Below, piece after piece: positions 7,894 to 15,621 of a stretch of 64,000 nt of DNA. A model generated the notes under the pieces. The model saw only the letters and a list, made by a program, of their open reading frames with translations. It did no database searches and was not told the DNA's origin. Source of the stretch: Streptacidiphilus albus JL83 (GTDB taxonomy: Bacteria; Actinomycetota; Actinomycetes; Streptomycetales; Streptomycetaceae); the NCBI RefSeq assembly GCF_000744705.1, contig NZ_JQML01000001.1, positions 7,946,017 to 8,010,016 on the forward strand, written 5' to 3'. The stretch's first letter is position 1. Each line of letters opens with the position of its first letter. The position numbers and the translations under genes were made by a program.

Positions 7894-7909
7894 ATTGGTC
7901 TATACCACA
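7894..7909. promoter_or_regulatory. dre-type DasR operator upstream of nagB
   Basis: The 16-mer ATTGGTCTATACCACA contains the 12-bp core TGGTCTATACCA (7896-7907). This differs by one base from the palindromic dre core TGGTCTAGACCA bound by the GntR-family regulator DasR. It sits 33 nt before the nagB start. DasR control of nagB by amino-sugar phosphates is well established in Streptomyces. Confidence 0.85.
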
Positions 7910-7941
7910 ATGCGGACACTTCAGAACGGCGGGAACTCGGC

Positions 7942-8724
7942 ATGGAAATTGTGATCGTTCCGGACGCGGCCGCCGGTGGCGAGCTCATCGCCTCGGCCAT
8001 CGCCGGCCTGCTGACCCGCAAGCCCGACGCGCTGCTCGGCGTCGCCACGGGATCGACCCCGCTGCCGATCTACCAGGCGCTGGCCGCCAAGGCGAGCGCC
8101 GGTGACGTCGACGTCTCCCGGGCCCGGATCTGCCAGCTGGACGAGTACGTGGGCCTGCCGCCGGGCCACCCCGAGTCCTACCGCTCGGTGGTGCTGCGCG
8201 AGGTCGTCGAGCCGCTCGGGCTCTCGGCCTCCTCCTTCATGGGCCCGGACGGCTCCGCCGAGGACATCGCCGCCGCCTGCGCCGACTACGACCGGGCGCT
8301 GGCCGGGGCCGGCGGGGTGGACCTGCAGCTGCTGGGCATCGGCACCGACGGGCACATCGGCTTCAACGAGCCCTGCTCCTCGCTGTCCTCGCGCACCCGG
8401 ATCAAGACCCTGACCGAGCAGACCCGGGTCGACAACGCCCGCTTCTTCGACAGCCTGGACGAGGTCCCGCACCACGTCATCACCCAGGGCATCGGCACCA
8501 TCCTGGAGGCCCGCCACCTGGTGCTGCTGGCCACCGGAGAGGCCAAGGCCGAGGCCGTGGCGCTCACCGTCGAGGGCCCGCTGGCCGCGGTCGTCCCCGC
8601 CTCGGCGCTCCAACTGCACCCGCACGCCACGGTCGTGGTGGACGAGGCGGCGGCGTCCAAGCTCAAGCTGACCGACTACTTCCGGGCGACCTACGCGGCC
8701 AAGCCCGCCTGGCAGTCGATCTGA
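7942..8724 (+). CDS. nagB: Glucosamine-6-phosphate deaminase
   Basis: 260 aa. It converts glucosamine-6-phosphate to fructose-6-phosphate and ammonia, the step that sends N-acetylglucosamine and chitin-derived sugars into glycolysis. Diagnostic segments are GVATGSTPLPIYQAL (phosphate loop), QLDEYVGLPPGHPESY with the catalytic Asp, GIGTDGHIGFNEP with the Asp/His pair, and the C-terminal HPHATVVVDEAAASKL. Length matches the family. The ATG at 7942 is preceded by a DasR-type operator, which supports amino-sugar regulation. It stands alone and is closed by a hairpin shared with the convergent stress-protein gene. Confidence 0.97.
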   Translation: MEIVIVPDAAAGGELIASAIAGLLTRKPDALLGVATGSTPLPIYQALAAKASAGDVDVSRARICQLDEYVGLPPGHPESYRSVVLREVVEPLGLSASSFMGPDGSAEDIAAACADYDRALAGAGGVDLQLLGIGTDGHIGFNEPCSSLSSRTRIKTLTEQTRVDNARFFDSLDEVPHHVITQGIGTILEARHLVLLATGEAKAEAVALTVEGPLAAVVPASALQLHPHATVVVDEAAASKLKLTDYFRATYAAKPAWQSI

Positions 8725-8726
8725 CG

Positions 8727-8754
8727 GGCCCTCGGGGGGTGCCCCGGCAGGGCC
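8727..8754. terminator. Bidirectional hairpin between nagB and the universal stress protein gene
   Basis: GGCCCT (8727-8732) pairs with AGGGCC (8749-8754), and the inner CGGGG/CCCCG extends the stem. It fills the gap between two convergent genes, so it probably ends both transcripts. No long T-run is present, as is common at high GC. Confidence 0.6.
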
Positions 8755-9576
8755 TCAGAGGTTGCGGGTGGGGACCACCGCGACCGGGCAGTGGGCCTGG
8801 TCCAGCAGGGCGTCGGCCGCGCGGCCGAGCGGGTCGGTCAGCAGCACCCCGCTGAGCTCGCGGCCGACGATCACCAGCTCCGCCGTCCGGGAGAGCTCGA
8901 CCAGCCACTCGGTCTCGTTCCGCGCCGAGTACTCGGCCTCCACGTCCAGGGCCGGGTGGTCGGCCCGGACGCCGGCCAGGGTCTCCTCCAGCAGCTCCCG
9001 GGCCCCGTCCGCGCGCTCGCCCGCGGGGGTGTCGCCGACGACCAGCCGCAGCGGCAGGGAGAGCTGCCGGGCGGCCCTGAGCGCGAAGGACAGCACCTCC
9101 GGGACCACGTCGAGCGGGTCGACCCCGGCCAGCACCGTGCCGCCGACCGGGTTCTCGGCCGGCTTGTGGACGACGACCGGGCAGCGGGCGTGGCCGGCCA
9201 CGGCGCGGCTGACCGAGCCGGCCAGCCAGCCGCGCAGTCCGCTCAGCCCCCGGGTGCCGACCACCAGCAGCGCGGCGTTCCGGGTCTGCCCCGGCAGCAC
9301 GTGCTTGGGGTCGCCGGCCAGCACCCTGGTGCTCACTTCGAGCTCCGGGGCCACCGCCCTGGCCCGGTGCAGGCCCTCCTCGGTGACCGGGTTGTCCTGC
9401 GAGGGCTCCGGGCCCGGTCCGAGCAGCACCCCGGCCAGTCCGGTGTTGTCCTGGACGACGTGCAGGACCTGGAGCGGCGCGCCGGCCCCGGCGGCGGCGC
9501 CGGCGGCCCACTCCAGGGCGGCCCAGCCGTCGTCCGAGCCGTCGACGGCGACCAGGAAGGGGTGGAGGGTGTCCAT
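8755..9576 (-). CDS. Tandem universal stress protein (UspA family)
   Basis: 273 aa. The ATG at 9576 is chosen because an AGGAG site lies about 7 nt upstream; an in-frame start at 9624 would add 16 residues. Two Usp domains are present: about residues 5-140 (LVAVDGSDDGWAALEWA ... LLVVGTRGLSGL) and 150-270 (GTVLAGVDP ... VIVGRELSGVLLTDPLG). The first keeps the G2xG9xG(S) nucleotide-binding pattern; the second is eroded there (LTDPLGRAADALL). Such proteins respond to starvation, hypoxia or redox stress. The upstream 245 nt is unusually AT-rich around 9620-9660 and probably holds promoters for this gene and the divergent AIM24 gene. Confidence 0.9.
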   Translation of the reverse strand: MDTLHPFLVAVDGSDDGWAALEWAAGAAAGAGAPLQVLHVVQDNTGLAGVLLGPGPEPSQDNPVTEEGLHRARAVAPELEVSTRVLAGDPKHVLPGQTRNAALLVVGTRGLSGLRGWLAGSVSRAVAGHARCPVVVHKPAENPVGGTVLAGVDPLDVVPEVLSFALRAARQLSLPLRLVVGDTPAGERADGARELLEETLAGVRADHPALDVEAEYSARNETEWLVELSRTAELVIVGRELSGVLLTDPLGRAADALLDQAHCPVAVVPTRNL

Positions 9577-9781
9577 GGGCAGCTCCTGTGCGATCGGGGG
9601 CCCGACCGGGCCGACGCACAGCAATATATCGGCTATTGACGATTAATCAGGACATATCGCCTGTCGAATCCACACCCATTCTGTGGATCGAATGCGCGAG
9701 CGATACATGTGTGGCTGGAGTGACGGTTGTGACGATAATGTGCTCGGCGGAGGGGCGGCCAAGTCGCCCTTGACCGGGGGT

Positions 9782-9800
9782 GGTTCGCCCGTTGCGAACC
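9782..9800. promoter_or_regulatory. Short inverted repeat upstream of the AIM24 gene
   Basis: GGTTCG (9782-9787) and CGAACC (9795-9800) flank 7 nt and lie 21 nt before the ATG at 9822. This is a possible operator; it has no known match that I can name. Confidence 0.3.
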
Positions 9801-9821
9801 GTTGTGAGAGGGATTTCTCCA

Positions 9822-10517
9822 ATGCAGGTTGAGATCAAGGGCAGCACGCTGCCCGTGCTCGAAATACAGCTGGCCCACAAGGACGCCGTGGTCTCCATGC
9901 ACGGCGAGCTGTCGTGGATGACCGCCAACGTCCACATGTCGCAGACCATGAAGGGCGGTTCGGGCGGCCTGATGGGCGCCCTCAAGCGGGTCGCCGGCGG
10001 CGGCGGGCTGCTGCTCACCAAGTACGAGGCCAAGGACGGCGACGGCCTCGTCGCCTTCGCCTCGAAGGTCCCCGGGCACATCGTGCCGGTGCAGGTCGGC
10101 GAGGGCCGGGGCTACCTGGTGCACCGTCACGGCTGGCTGGCCGGGACGCTCGGGGTCAGCGCCAGCGTCGGCCTCCAGCACTCCTTCCGCGGCGGGCTGT
10201 GGGGCGGCGACGGCTTCATCCTCCAGCGGCTGGAGGGCCAGGGCACGGCCTGGGTCGAGCTCTCCGGCGAGCTGAACGAGTACCAGCTGGCCCCCGGTCA
10301 GGTCATGCTCGCCCACCCCGGGCACGTCGGCATGTTCGAGGACACCGTCAAGTTCAAGATGACCAAGGTGCCCGGCATCGCCAACCGGCACTTCGGCGGC
10401 GACGGCTTCCACCTGGTCGCGCTGACCGGCCCGGGCCGGATCTGGCTGCAGAGCATGCCGCTGGCCAACCTGGCCCACGCGCTGGAGCCCTACCTCCCGC
10501 AGCCCGACAACGGCTGA
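9822..10517 (+). CDS. AIM24 / TIGR00266-type family protein
   Basis: 231 aa. The ATG at 9822 follows GAGAGGGA by about 8 nt. The sequence is all-beta with many glycines (SMHGELSWMT, GGLLLTKYEAKDGDG, GRGYLVHRHGWLAG, GPGRIWLQSMPLANLAHAL). This matches the AIM24 beta-sandwich family, whose C-terminal GxxWLQS motif is characteristic. Bacterial members are soluble and often linked to TerD or stress genes; the molecular role is unknown. No signal peptide is seen. It precedes the roadblock-like/ArsR pair but is separated by a symmetric element, so it is probably a separate unit. Confidence 0.85.
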   Translation: MQVEIKGSTLPVLEIQLAHKDAVVSMHGELSWMTANVHMSQTMKGGSGGLMGALKRVAGGGGLLLTKYEAKDGDGLVAFASKVPGHIVPVQVGEGRGYLVHRHGWLAGTLGVSASVGLQHSFRGGLWGGDGFILQRLEGQGTAWVELSGELNEYQLAPGQVMLAHPGHVGMFEDTVKFKMTKVPGIANRHFGGDGFHLVALTGPGRIWLQSMPLANLAHALEPYLPQPDNG

Positions 10518-10563
10518 CGGTCCGTCGGGGCCGGGGCGCGGCAGCGTACACCTGCTGGCTCCG

Positions 10564-10587
10564 TGAATTGCAGGTATCCGCAATTCA
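10564..10587. promoter_or_regulatory. 8-bp inverted repeat, candidate ArsR-type operator
   Basis: TGAATTGC (10564-10571) and GCAATTCA (10580-10587) are perfect reverse complements separated by 8 nt, 39 nt before the ATG at 10627. AT-rich dyads of this size upstream of an operon that ends in an ArsR-type gene are usual autorepression sites. Confidence 0.5.
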
Positions 10588-10626
10588 TCAGTGCGGTCAC
10601 CGCGCCGTCGCCTAGCGTCACCGTCC

Positions 10627-10998
10627 ATGGTGAACACAGACATCGCGCTCAAGGAAGTCATGACGATCGAGGGCTCCCTCGGGGCGGCCCTGGTGGACGT
10701 GAACAGCGGACTGGCGCTGGGCACCCTCGGCGGCGGCAAGGAGTTCGACCTCAACGCCGCCGCCGCGGGCAACACCGACGTGGTCCGGGCCAAGTACCGG
10801 ACGATGGAGATGCTCGGGATAGCCGGGACCGTCGAGGACATCCTGATCACCCTCAGCGGCCAGTACCACCTGATCCGCCCGCTGGGCTCGCGCAGCGGCA
10901 GCGGCCTCTTCCTCTACCTGGTCCTGGACCGCAAGCGGTCCAACCTGGCCATGGCCCGGCGTCAGCTGGAGCAGGTCGAGGGCAGGCTGGAGGTCTGA
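10627..10998 (+). CDS. Roadblock/LC7-like small protein
   Basis: 123 aa. The ATG at 10627 lies just after the candidate operator, and its stop overlaps the next start (TGATG at 10996-11000). The pattern of an alpha helix, then GSLGAALVDVNSGLALGT, then AAAAGNTDVVRAKYRTMEMLG, then DILITLSGQYHLIRPL resembles the profilin-like roadblock/LC7 fold. In actinomycetes that fold works as a small regulatory dimer with GTPases or kinases. Here no GTPase is adjacent; the partner gene is an ArsR regulator. The fold is inferred from pattern; function is unknown. Confidence 0.65.
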   Translation: MVNTDIALKEVMTIEGSLGAALVDVNSGLALGTLGGGKEFDLNAAAAGNTDVVRAKYRTMEMLGIAGTVEDILITLSGQYHLIRPLGSRSGSGLFLYLVLDRKRSNLAMARRQLEQVEGRLEV

Positions 10999-11345
10999 TG
11001 CAGCCTCCGCTCTACCAGCTGAAGGCCGACTTCTTCCGGATGCTGGGGCACCCGGTGCGGATCCGGGTGCTGGAACTGCTGCAGGAGGGCCCGCTGCCGG
11101 TGCGCGACCTGCTGGCCGACATCGGCGTCGAACCCTCCAACCTGTCACAGCAGTTGGCCCAGCTGCGGCGGGCCGGCATCGTGGTCTCGCTGCGGCAGGG
11201 CTCGACCGTGCGCTACGCGCTGGCCGGGCCCGACGTGGCGGACCTGCTGCGGGCGGCCCGCCGGATCCTGACCGTGCTGCTCGCCGACCGCGAGCAGATG
11301 CTGGACCAGCTCCGCCGGTCCGAGGTGGAGCTGGACGCCTCCTGA
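10998..11345 (+). CDS. ArsR-family winged-helix transcriptional regulator
   Basis: 115 aa, translationally coupled to the roadblock-like gene. The N-terminus LYQLKADFFRMLGHPVRIRVLELL and the recognition region GVEPSNLSQQLAQLRRAGIV are typical of ArsR/SmtB regulators, and RQGSTVRYALAGPDVADLL is the wing and last helix. No cysteine pair is present, so it does not look like a metal sensor of the ArsR/CadC type. It probably represses its own operon through the dyad at 10564-10587. Confidence 0.88.
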   Translation: MQPPLYQLKADFFRMLGHPVRIRVLELLQEGPLPVRDLLADIGVEPSNLSQQLAQLRRAGIVVSLRQGSTVRYALAGPDVADLLRAARRILTVLLADREQMLDQLRRSEVELDAS

Positions 11346-11358
11346 GCGGCGGCTGCCG

Positions 11359-11640
11359 CTACCGCTTGCCCTGGTCGACCGAGGCCAGTCCGGGCGGGGC
11401 GGAGGCGAGGGCGGCGCGCAGCGCCTCGATCAGCGCCAGTGCGCCCTCCTCGGTCAGTTCCACCGCGACCCGCGCGCCGGGGCCCAGCGCCGGGTTGAGG
11501 AAGTCGACGTTGACGGTGTGCTCGTAGGGGGCGTGCTGGGGGTGGTCGACGTAGACCATGGCCCGGGTGAGCGGGAAGTAGCCGTCGGCTCCCTTGCCGC
11601 TGCCGGTGATGTCGACCTGTTCGGTCAGATAGGTGCACAT
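11359..11640 (-). CDS. Small conserved protein (DUF6295-like)
   Basis: 93 aa. It starts MCTYLTEQVDITGSGKG and continues with HAPYEHTVNVDFLNP. Small actinobacterial proteins with this opening are of unknown function and are, from memory, grouped as DUF6295. It has no signal or membrane segment. It lies 37 nt downstream of the dienelactone hydrolase gene on the same strand, so it is probably its operon partner. It is convergent with the ArsR gene (13-nt gap). Confidence 0.65.
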   Translation of the reverse strand: MCTYLTEQVDITGSGKGADGYFPLTRAMVYVDHPQHAPYEHTVNVDFLNPALGPGARVAVELTEEGALALIEALRAALASAPPGLASVDQGKR

Positions 11641-11677
11641 GGGGCGGGTCTCCGGGGTGCGGTCGGACGGAAGGGGC

Positions 11678-12418
11678 TCAGGCGAGGTTGCGGGCGAAGA
11701 AGTCCAGCGTCAGCTTCCAGCCCTCGGTGGCCGCGTCCGGGCGGTAGGAGGGGCGGTCCACGGCGAAGAAGGCGTGGCCGGCGCCGGCGAAGGTGTGGAA
11801 CTCGAACTCCTTGCCGGCCTCGGTCAGCAGCCGCTCCAGCTCGGCCACGGCCTCGGGGGAGGGGTGCTTGTCCTCCTCGCCGAAGAGCCCGAGCAGCGGG
11901 CAGGAGAGGTCCTTGGCGAGGTGCCCGATCGGGCCGACCCGCAGCGGGAGGCCCTCCGGGACCGCCTCGGTGACGAAGGCTCCGTAGCAGTCCACCGCCG
12001 CCTGGAGGTCCAGGCTGCAGCCGGAGAGGAAGGCCTGGCGGCCGCCCGAGCAGTGGCCGATCACGCCGACCCGGCCGTTGGAGTTCTCCAGCCCGCGCAG
12101 GTACGCGGCGGCCCCGGCCACGTCGCCGACCAGCCGCTCGTCCGGGACGCCGCCCAGCGAGCGGGCGGTCGCGGCGGCGTCGTCGGGGGCCGCGCCGGGG
12201 GCCTCACGGGTGTAGAGGTTGGGGCAGACCGCGTTGTAGCCCTCGGCGGCGAAGCGGCGGACCATCTCCTTGGTGGCCTTGTCGTAGCCGGGCATGTGGT
12301 GGATCACGACGACGCCGCCGCGCGGGGTCCGGTCGAGCGGGGTGGCGCTGTAGGCCTCCAGCTGCGCACCCCCGTCCCCGGTGATGGTCACGGTCTCGGA
12401 CAGTACCCGGTCGTCCAT
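11678..12418 (-). CDS. Dienelactone hydrolase family protein
   Basis: 246 aa. It is an alpha/beta hydrolase with the DLH-type cysteine nucleophile in GHCSGG, acid in LFGEEDKHPS and base in AGAGHAFF. N-terminal VVVIHHMPGYDKATKEMVRRFA and YNAVCPNLYTRE match carboxymethylenebutenolidase-like proteins of about 240 aa. DLH cleaves dienelactone in chloroaromatic breakdown, but most actinobacterial relatives have unknown esters or lactones as substrates. It is followed by the DUF6295-like gene and preceded after 76 nt by the MFS exporter gene, all on the minus strand. Confidence 0.88.
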   Translation of the reverse strand: MDDRVLSETVTITGDGGAQLEAYSATPLDRTPRGGVVVIHHMPGYDKATKEMVRRFAAEGYNAVCPNLYTREAPGAAPDDAAATARSLGGVPDERLVGDVAGAAAYLRGLENSNGRVGVIGHCSGGRQAFLSGCSLDLQAAVDCYGAFVTEAVPEGLPLRVGPIGHLAKDLSCPLLGLFGEEDKHPSPEAVAELERLLTEAGKEFEFHTFAGAGHAFFAVDRPSYRPDAATEGWKLTLDFFARNLA

Positions 12419-12494
12419 GGTGGTTCCTCAGGGTTCGTACGGGGAGGGCCCGCAGGGGGTCGGCGGCGCCGGAAGCGAGTATGCACCAGTCCGT

Positions 12495-14132
12495 TCAGGC
12501 CGGGGTGCCGGGGGCGGGCGCGTCGGCCGTGTCGCCGGCGGTGCTGACGACCCCCTCGCCCCCCTCGCCCCCCTCGCCGTCGGCCGGGGGCAGGGCGCCG
12601 GAGCGGAGCGGGATCTCCCGGATCAGCCAGGTGACCAGGAAGGTCAGCAGCGCCAGCACCGCGCCGCCGAGCAGCACGCCGTGCAGGCCGTCGGTGACGC
12701 CGACCTTGAAGGCGTGGGCGATGGCGGTCGGCATGCCCTTCAGCGCCGAGGGCGGGATGTGCGCCCCGTTGGAGGCCAGGGTGTGCCCGGACGGGCCGAG
12801 GCTCCTGGTCAGCGAGGACTGGAGCCGCTGGGTGTAGATGGAGCCGAAGAGCGCGACGCCGAGCGAGCCGCCGACGGTGCGGAACAGCGTCACCGAGCCG
12901 CTGGCCGCGCCCATGTTCCGCAGCGGGACGCTGTTCTGGGTGATCAGCATGGTGTTCTGCATCAGGAAGCCCATGCCGGCGCCCAGCGCCACGGTGAGCA
13001 GCGAGGCGGTCGCGGTGCCGGTGTCGACCTTCAGTTCGAGCAGCAGCGCCATGCCGATGGTCATCACCGCGCCGCCGACCAGCATCAGCGTGCGGTAGCG
13101 GCCGGTCCGGGAGACCGCCTGCCCGGTGGTGATCATCACCGCGAGCATGCCGAACATCAGCGGCAGCAGCAGCAGTCCGCTGGCGGTGGGGGAGGCCCCG
13201 CGCACGTACTGGAAGTACTGGGGGAGGAAGTTGATGGCGCCGAACATGGCCGCGCCGACGAGGAAGCTGATGACCTGGGAGACGGTGAAGTTGCGGTCGC
13301 GGAACATCGAGGGCGGCAGGATCGGTTCGGCGACCCGGACCTGCGAGCGGACGAAGGCGGCCAGCGAGACGACGCCGACGACGGCGAGGACGGCGATCTC
13401 GATCGAGGCCCAGGGGTACTGGGAGCCGCCCCAGGCGGCGATCAGGGTCACCGCGACCACGCCGATGCTGAGCAGGACGGCCCCGAGGTAGTCGATCTTC
13501 GCCTCGATCCGGCGCCGGGGCAGGTGCATCCCCAGCCAGGTGACCAGCAGCGCGGCGATGCCGAGCGGGATGTTGATGTAGAAGGCCCAGCGCCAGCTGA
13601 GGTGCTCGGTGAGCAGGCCGCCGATCAGCGGGCCGCCGACGAAGGCGACCGGCATCATCCCGCCGATCATGGCCTGGAACCGGCCGCGGTCGCGCGGCGG
13701 CACCAGGTCGCCGAGGGTGGCCATGGCGCCGACCATCAGGCCGCCCGCGCCCAGGCCCTGGAGCGCGCGGAAGGCGATCAGCTGGTCCATGTTCTGCGAC
13801 AGGCCGGTCAGCGCCGAGCCGATCAGGAAGACCACGATGGCGACCATGAACATCGCCTTGCGCCCGTGCAGGTCGCCCAGCTTGCCCCAGACCGGGGTGG
13901 TCACCGCGGCGCCGAGGGCGTAGGCGGTGACCACCCAGGAGAGGTGGGCGAGTCCGCCGAGGTCGCCGACGATGGTGGGCAGCGCGGTGCTGACGATCAG
14001 GTTGTCGAGCATCGCCATCAGCATGCCGAGCATCAGCCCGATCACCGCGATGTAGACGGCGCGGTCGAGGACGACCGGCGCCTCGGCCGACTCGGCCTCC
14101 GTGGACGGGGGCAGCGGCCCGGCTTCGGACAT
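12495..14132 (-). CDS. DHA2-family MFS drug exporter (EmrB/QacA type, 14 TM)
   Basis: 545 aa. The ATG at 14132 is chosen for an upstream GAGAGGA site; a longer frame to 14186 would start inside the inverted repeat. Many hydrophobic helices are visible, consistent with 14 transmembrane segments. Motif C-like GLGAGGLMVGAMATLGDLVPPR and the loop motif GKLGDLHGRKAMF are typical of H+-coupled DHA2 exporters. The C-terminal tail is rich in Gly, Glu and Pro. It likely exports a toxic compound or drug. A perfect 8-bp dyad lies 43 nt upstream of its start. It is divergent from the LacI gene. Confidence 0.93.
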   Translation of the reverse strand: MSEAGPLPPSTEAESAEAPVVLDRAVYIAVIGLMLGMLMAMLDNLIVSTALPTIVGDLGGLAHLSWVVTAYALGAAVTTPVWGKLGDLHGRKAMFMVAIVVFLIGSALTGLSQNMDQLIAFRALQGLGAGGLMVGAMATLGDLVPPRDRGRFQAMIGGMMPVAFVGGPLIGGLLTEHLSWRWAFYINIPLGIAALLVTWLGMHLPRRRIEAKIDYLGAVLLSIGVVAVTLIAAWGGSQYPWASIEIAVLAVVGVVSLAAFVRSQVRVAEPILPPSMFRDRNFTVSQVISFLVGAAMFGAINFLPQYFQYVRGASPTASGLLLLPLMFGMLAVMITTGQAVSRTGRYRTLMLVGGAVMTIGMALLLELKVDTGTATASLLTVALGAGMGFLMQNTMLITQNSVPLRNMGAASGSVTLFRTVGGSLGVALFGSIYTQRLQSSLTRSLGPSGHTLASNGAHIPPSALKGMPTAIAHAFKVGVTDGLHGVLLGGAVLALLTFLVTWLIREIPLRSGALPPADGEGGEGGEGVVSTAGDTADAPAPGTPA

Positions 14133-14175
14133 CGAGCTGTTCCTCTCCTGCGGCGACGAGCGACTTACCTGCCGC

Positions 14176-14195
14176 CCGGCAAGCATTCTTGCCGG
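14176..14195. promoter_or_regulatory. Perfect 8-bp dyad in front of the MFS exporter gene
   Basis: CCGGCAAG (14176-14183) and CTTGCCGG (14188-14195) flank CATT. The core GCAAGCATTCTTGC closely resembles GCAAGCATTTTGC at 14338-14350, in front of the divergent LacI gene, so one repressor may see both. Binding is inferred. Confidence 0.5.
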
Positions 14196-14324
14196 TTCGA
14201 CGGTAGGCCCTATTCTGATCGTCCGTCAATTATCTTTTACTGGGGCTACGGTGTGTCGGGGCAAGGGCCGGATCCGGCCATCCGGGCACCCGCTTGACGG
14301 AGTGTGGTCATTTTCTGCTCCCAT

Positions 14325-14352
14325 CTTGCGTCATCATGCAAGCATTTTGCAG
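14325..14352. promoter_or_regulatory. Candidate LacI/MalR-type operator before the LacI gene
   Basis: CTTGC (14325-14329) pairs with GCAAG (14338-14342), and TGCAA (14337-14341) pairs with TTGCA (14347-14351), giving overlapping dyads 22-49 nt before the start at 14374. CTTGC-containing half-sites recall those described for MalR of Streptomyces (from memory). A further CTTGCGT occurs at 15517-15523, upstream of the binding-protein gene. Confidence 0.5.
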
Positions 14353-14373
14353 ACCATGCCGTAGGCTGCGCGT

Positions 14374-15387
14374 ATGACGCGACGACTCGCCGAAGTGGCA
14401 AAGAAAGTCGGTGTGAGCGAGGCGACGGTCAGTCGCGTGCTCAACGGCAAACCGGGGGTCTCCCCGTCCACCAGGACGGCGGTGCTGACCGCCCTGGACG
14501 TACTCGGGTACGAGCGACCCACCCAGCTGCGCGGGGAGCGCTCGCGGCTGGTCGGGCTGGTCCTGCCCGAACTGCAGAACCCGATCTTCCCGGCCTTCGC
14601 CGAGGTGGTCGGCGGGGCGCTGGCCCAGCAGGGCTTCACCCCGGTGCTCTGCACCCAGACCGCCGGCGGGGTCTCCGAGGCGGACTACGTGGAGCTGCTG
14701 CTCCAGCAGCACGTCTCCGGCGTGGTCTTCTTCGGCGGCCTCTACGCCCAGGCGGAGTCCCCGCACGACCACTACGAGCGGCTGGCGCAGCGGGGGCTGC
14801 CGACGGTGCTGATGAACGCGGCCTTCGACGACCTGGACTTCCCGCAGGTGTCCTGTGACGACGCGGTGGCGGTGGAGCAGGCCATCGGCCACCTGCTCTC
14901 GCTCGGGCACCGCCGGATCGGGCTGGTGATGGGCCCGCCGGACCACGTCCCCTCGCGGCGGAAGCTGGGTGCGGCGCGGGCCTTCGCCGCGCGCGCCGGG
15001 CTCGACCTGCCGGACGAGTACGTCGAGCACGCGCTGTTCTCGCTGGAGGGCGGCCAGGCGGCCACCGCGCGGCTGCTGCAGCGGGGGGTCACCGGTGTGG
15101 TCTGCGCCAGCGACCCGCTGGCGCTGGGCGCGGTCCGGGCCGCGCGCCGGCGCGGCCTGGCGGTGCCGGGGGAGGTCTCGGTGATCGGCTACGACGACTC
15201 CTCCTTCATGGCCTGCACCGACCCGCCGCTGACCACCGTGCGGCAGCCGATCGAGGCGATGGGCCGGGCCGCGGTCGACCTGCTGGTCGGCGAGATCGAG
15301 GGCGCCCGGGTCACCCACGACGAGGTGCTGTTCGAGCCGGAACTGGTCGTACGCGGTTCCACCGGGCCGGTGGCCCAACAGAACTGA
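14374..15387 (+). CDS. LacI-family sugar-responsive repressor (MalR-like)
   Basis: 337 aa. The N-terminal helix-turn-helix (RLAEVAKKVGVSEATVSR then VLNGKPGVSPSTR, residues 3-34) and hinge are canonical. The C-terminal periplasmic-binding-protein-like domain has LVGLVLPELQNPIFPAFAE, HLLSLGHRRIGLVMG and VIGYDDSSFMACTDPPLTTV. Length and composition match the Streptomyces MalR group, which controls alpha-glucoside importers. It is followed by a strong terminator and then by an ABC importer and a GH13 enzyme in the same direction, so it most likely represses them and itself. The inducer is probably an oligosaccharide from alpha-glucan. Confidence 0.92.
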   Translation: MTRRLAEVAKKVGVSEATVSRVLNGKPGVSPSTRTAVLTALDVLGYERPTQLRGERSRLVGLVLPELQNPIFPAFAEVVGGALAQQGFTPVLCTQTAGGVSEADYVELLLQQHVSGVVFFGGLYAQAESPHDHYERLAQRGLPTVLMNAAFDDLDFPQVSCDDAVAVEQAIGHLLSLGHRRIGLVMGPPDHVPSRRKLGAARAFAARAGLDLPDEYVEHALFSLEGGQAATARLLQRGVTGVVCASDPLALGAVRAARRRGLAVPGEVSVIGYDDSSFMACTDPPLTTVRQPIEAMGRAAVDLLVGEIEGARVTHDEVLFEPELVVRGSTGPVAQQN

Positions 15388-15437
15388 CCCCCCGTCGCGC
15401 CTGCCGGTGCAGGTCGGCGGCGGTTTCTCCGCCCGCA

Positions 15438-15466
15438 GGGGCCGGACGGTGACGTCCGGCCCCTTT
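15438..15466 (+). terminator. Rho-independent terminator after the LacI gene
   Basis: GGGGCCGGAC (15438-15447) pairs perfectly with GTCCGGCCCC (15454-15463) around a 6-nt loop, followed by TTT. It separates the regulator transcript from the importer operon. Confidence 0.85.
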
Positions 15467-15621
15467 GTCATGCGGTATCGATCATCTGTAGAAGTTTTGC
15501 TGATTCTGGTTCATGTCTTGCGTAGCGCTTCCGCTGTTTGTACGTTGAGCGCCACAGACGACACCTCGGGCATGAGCCATGAGCCACGAGCCGCACTTCT
15601 TTCGAGGAAGAGGCCCACACG

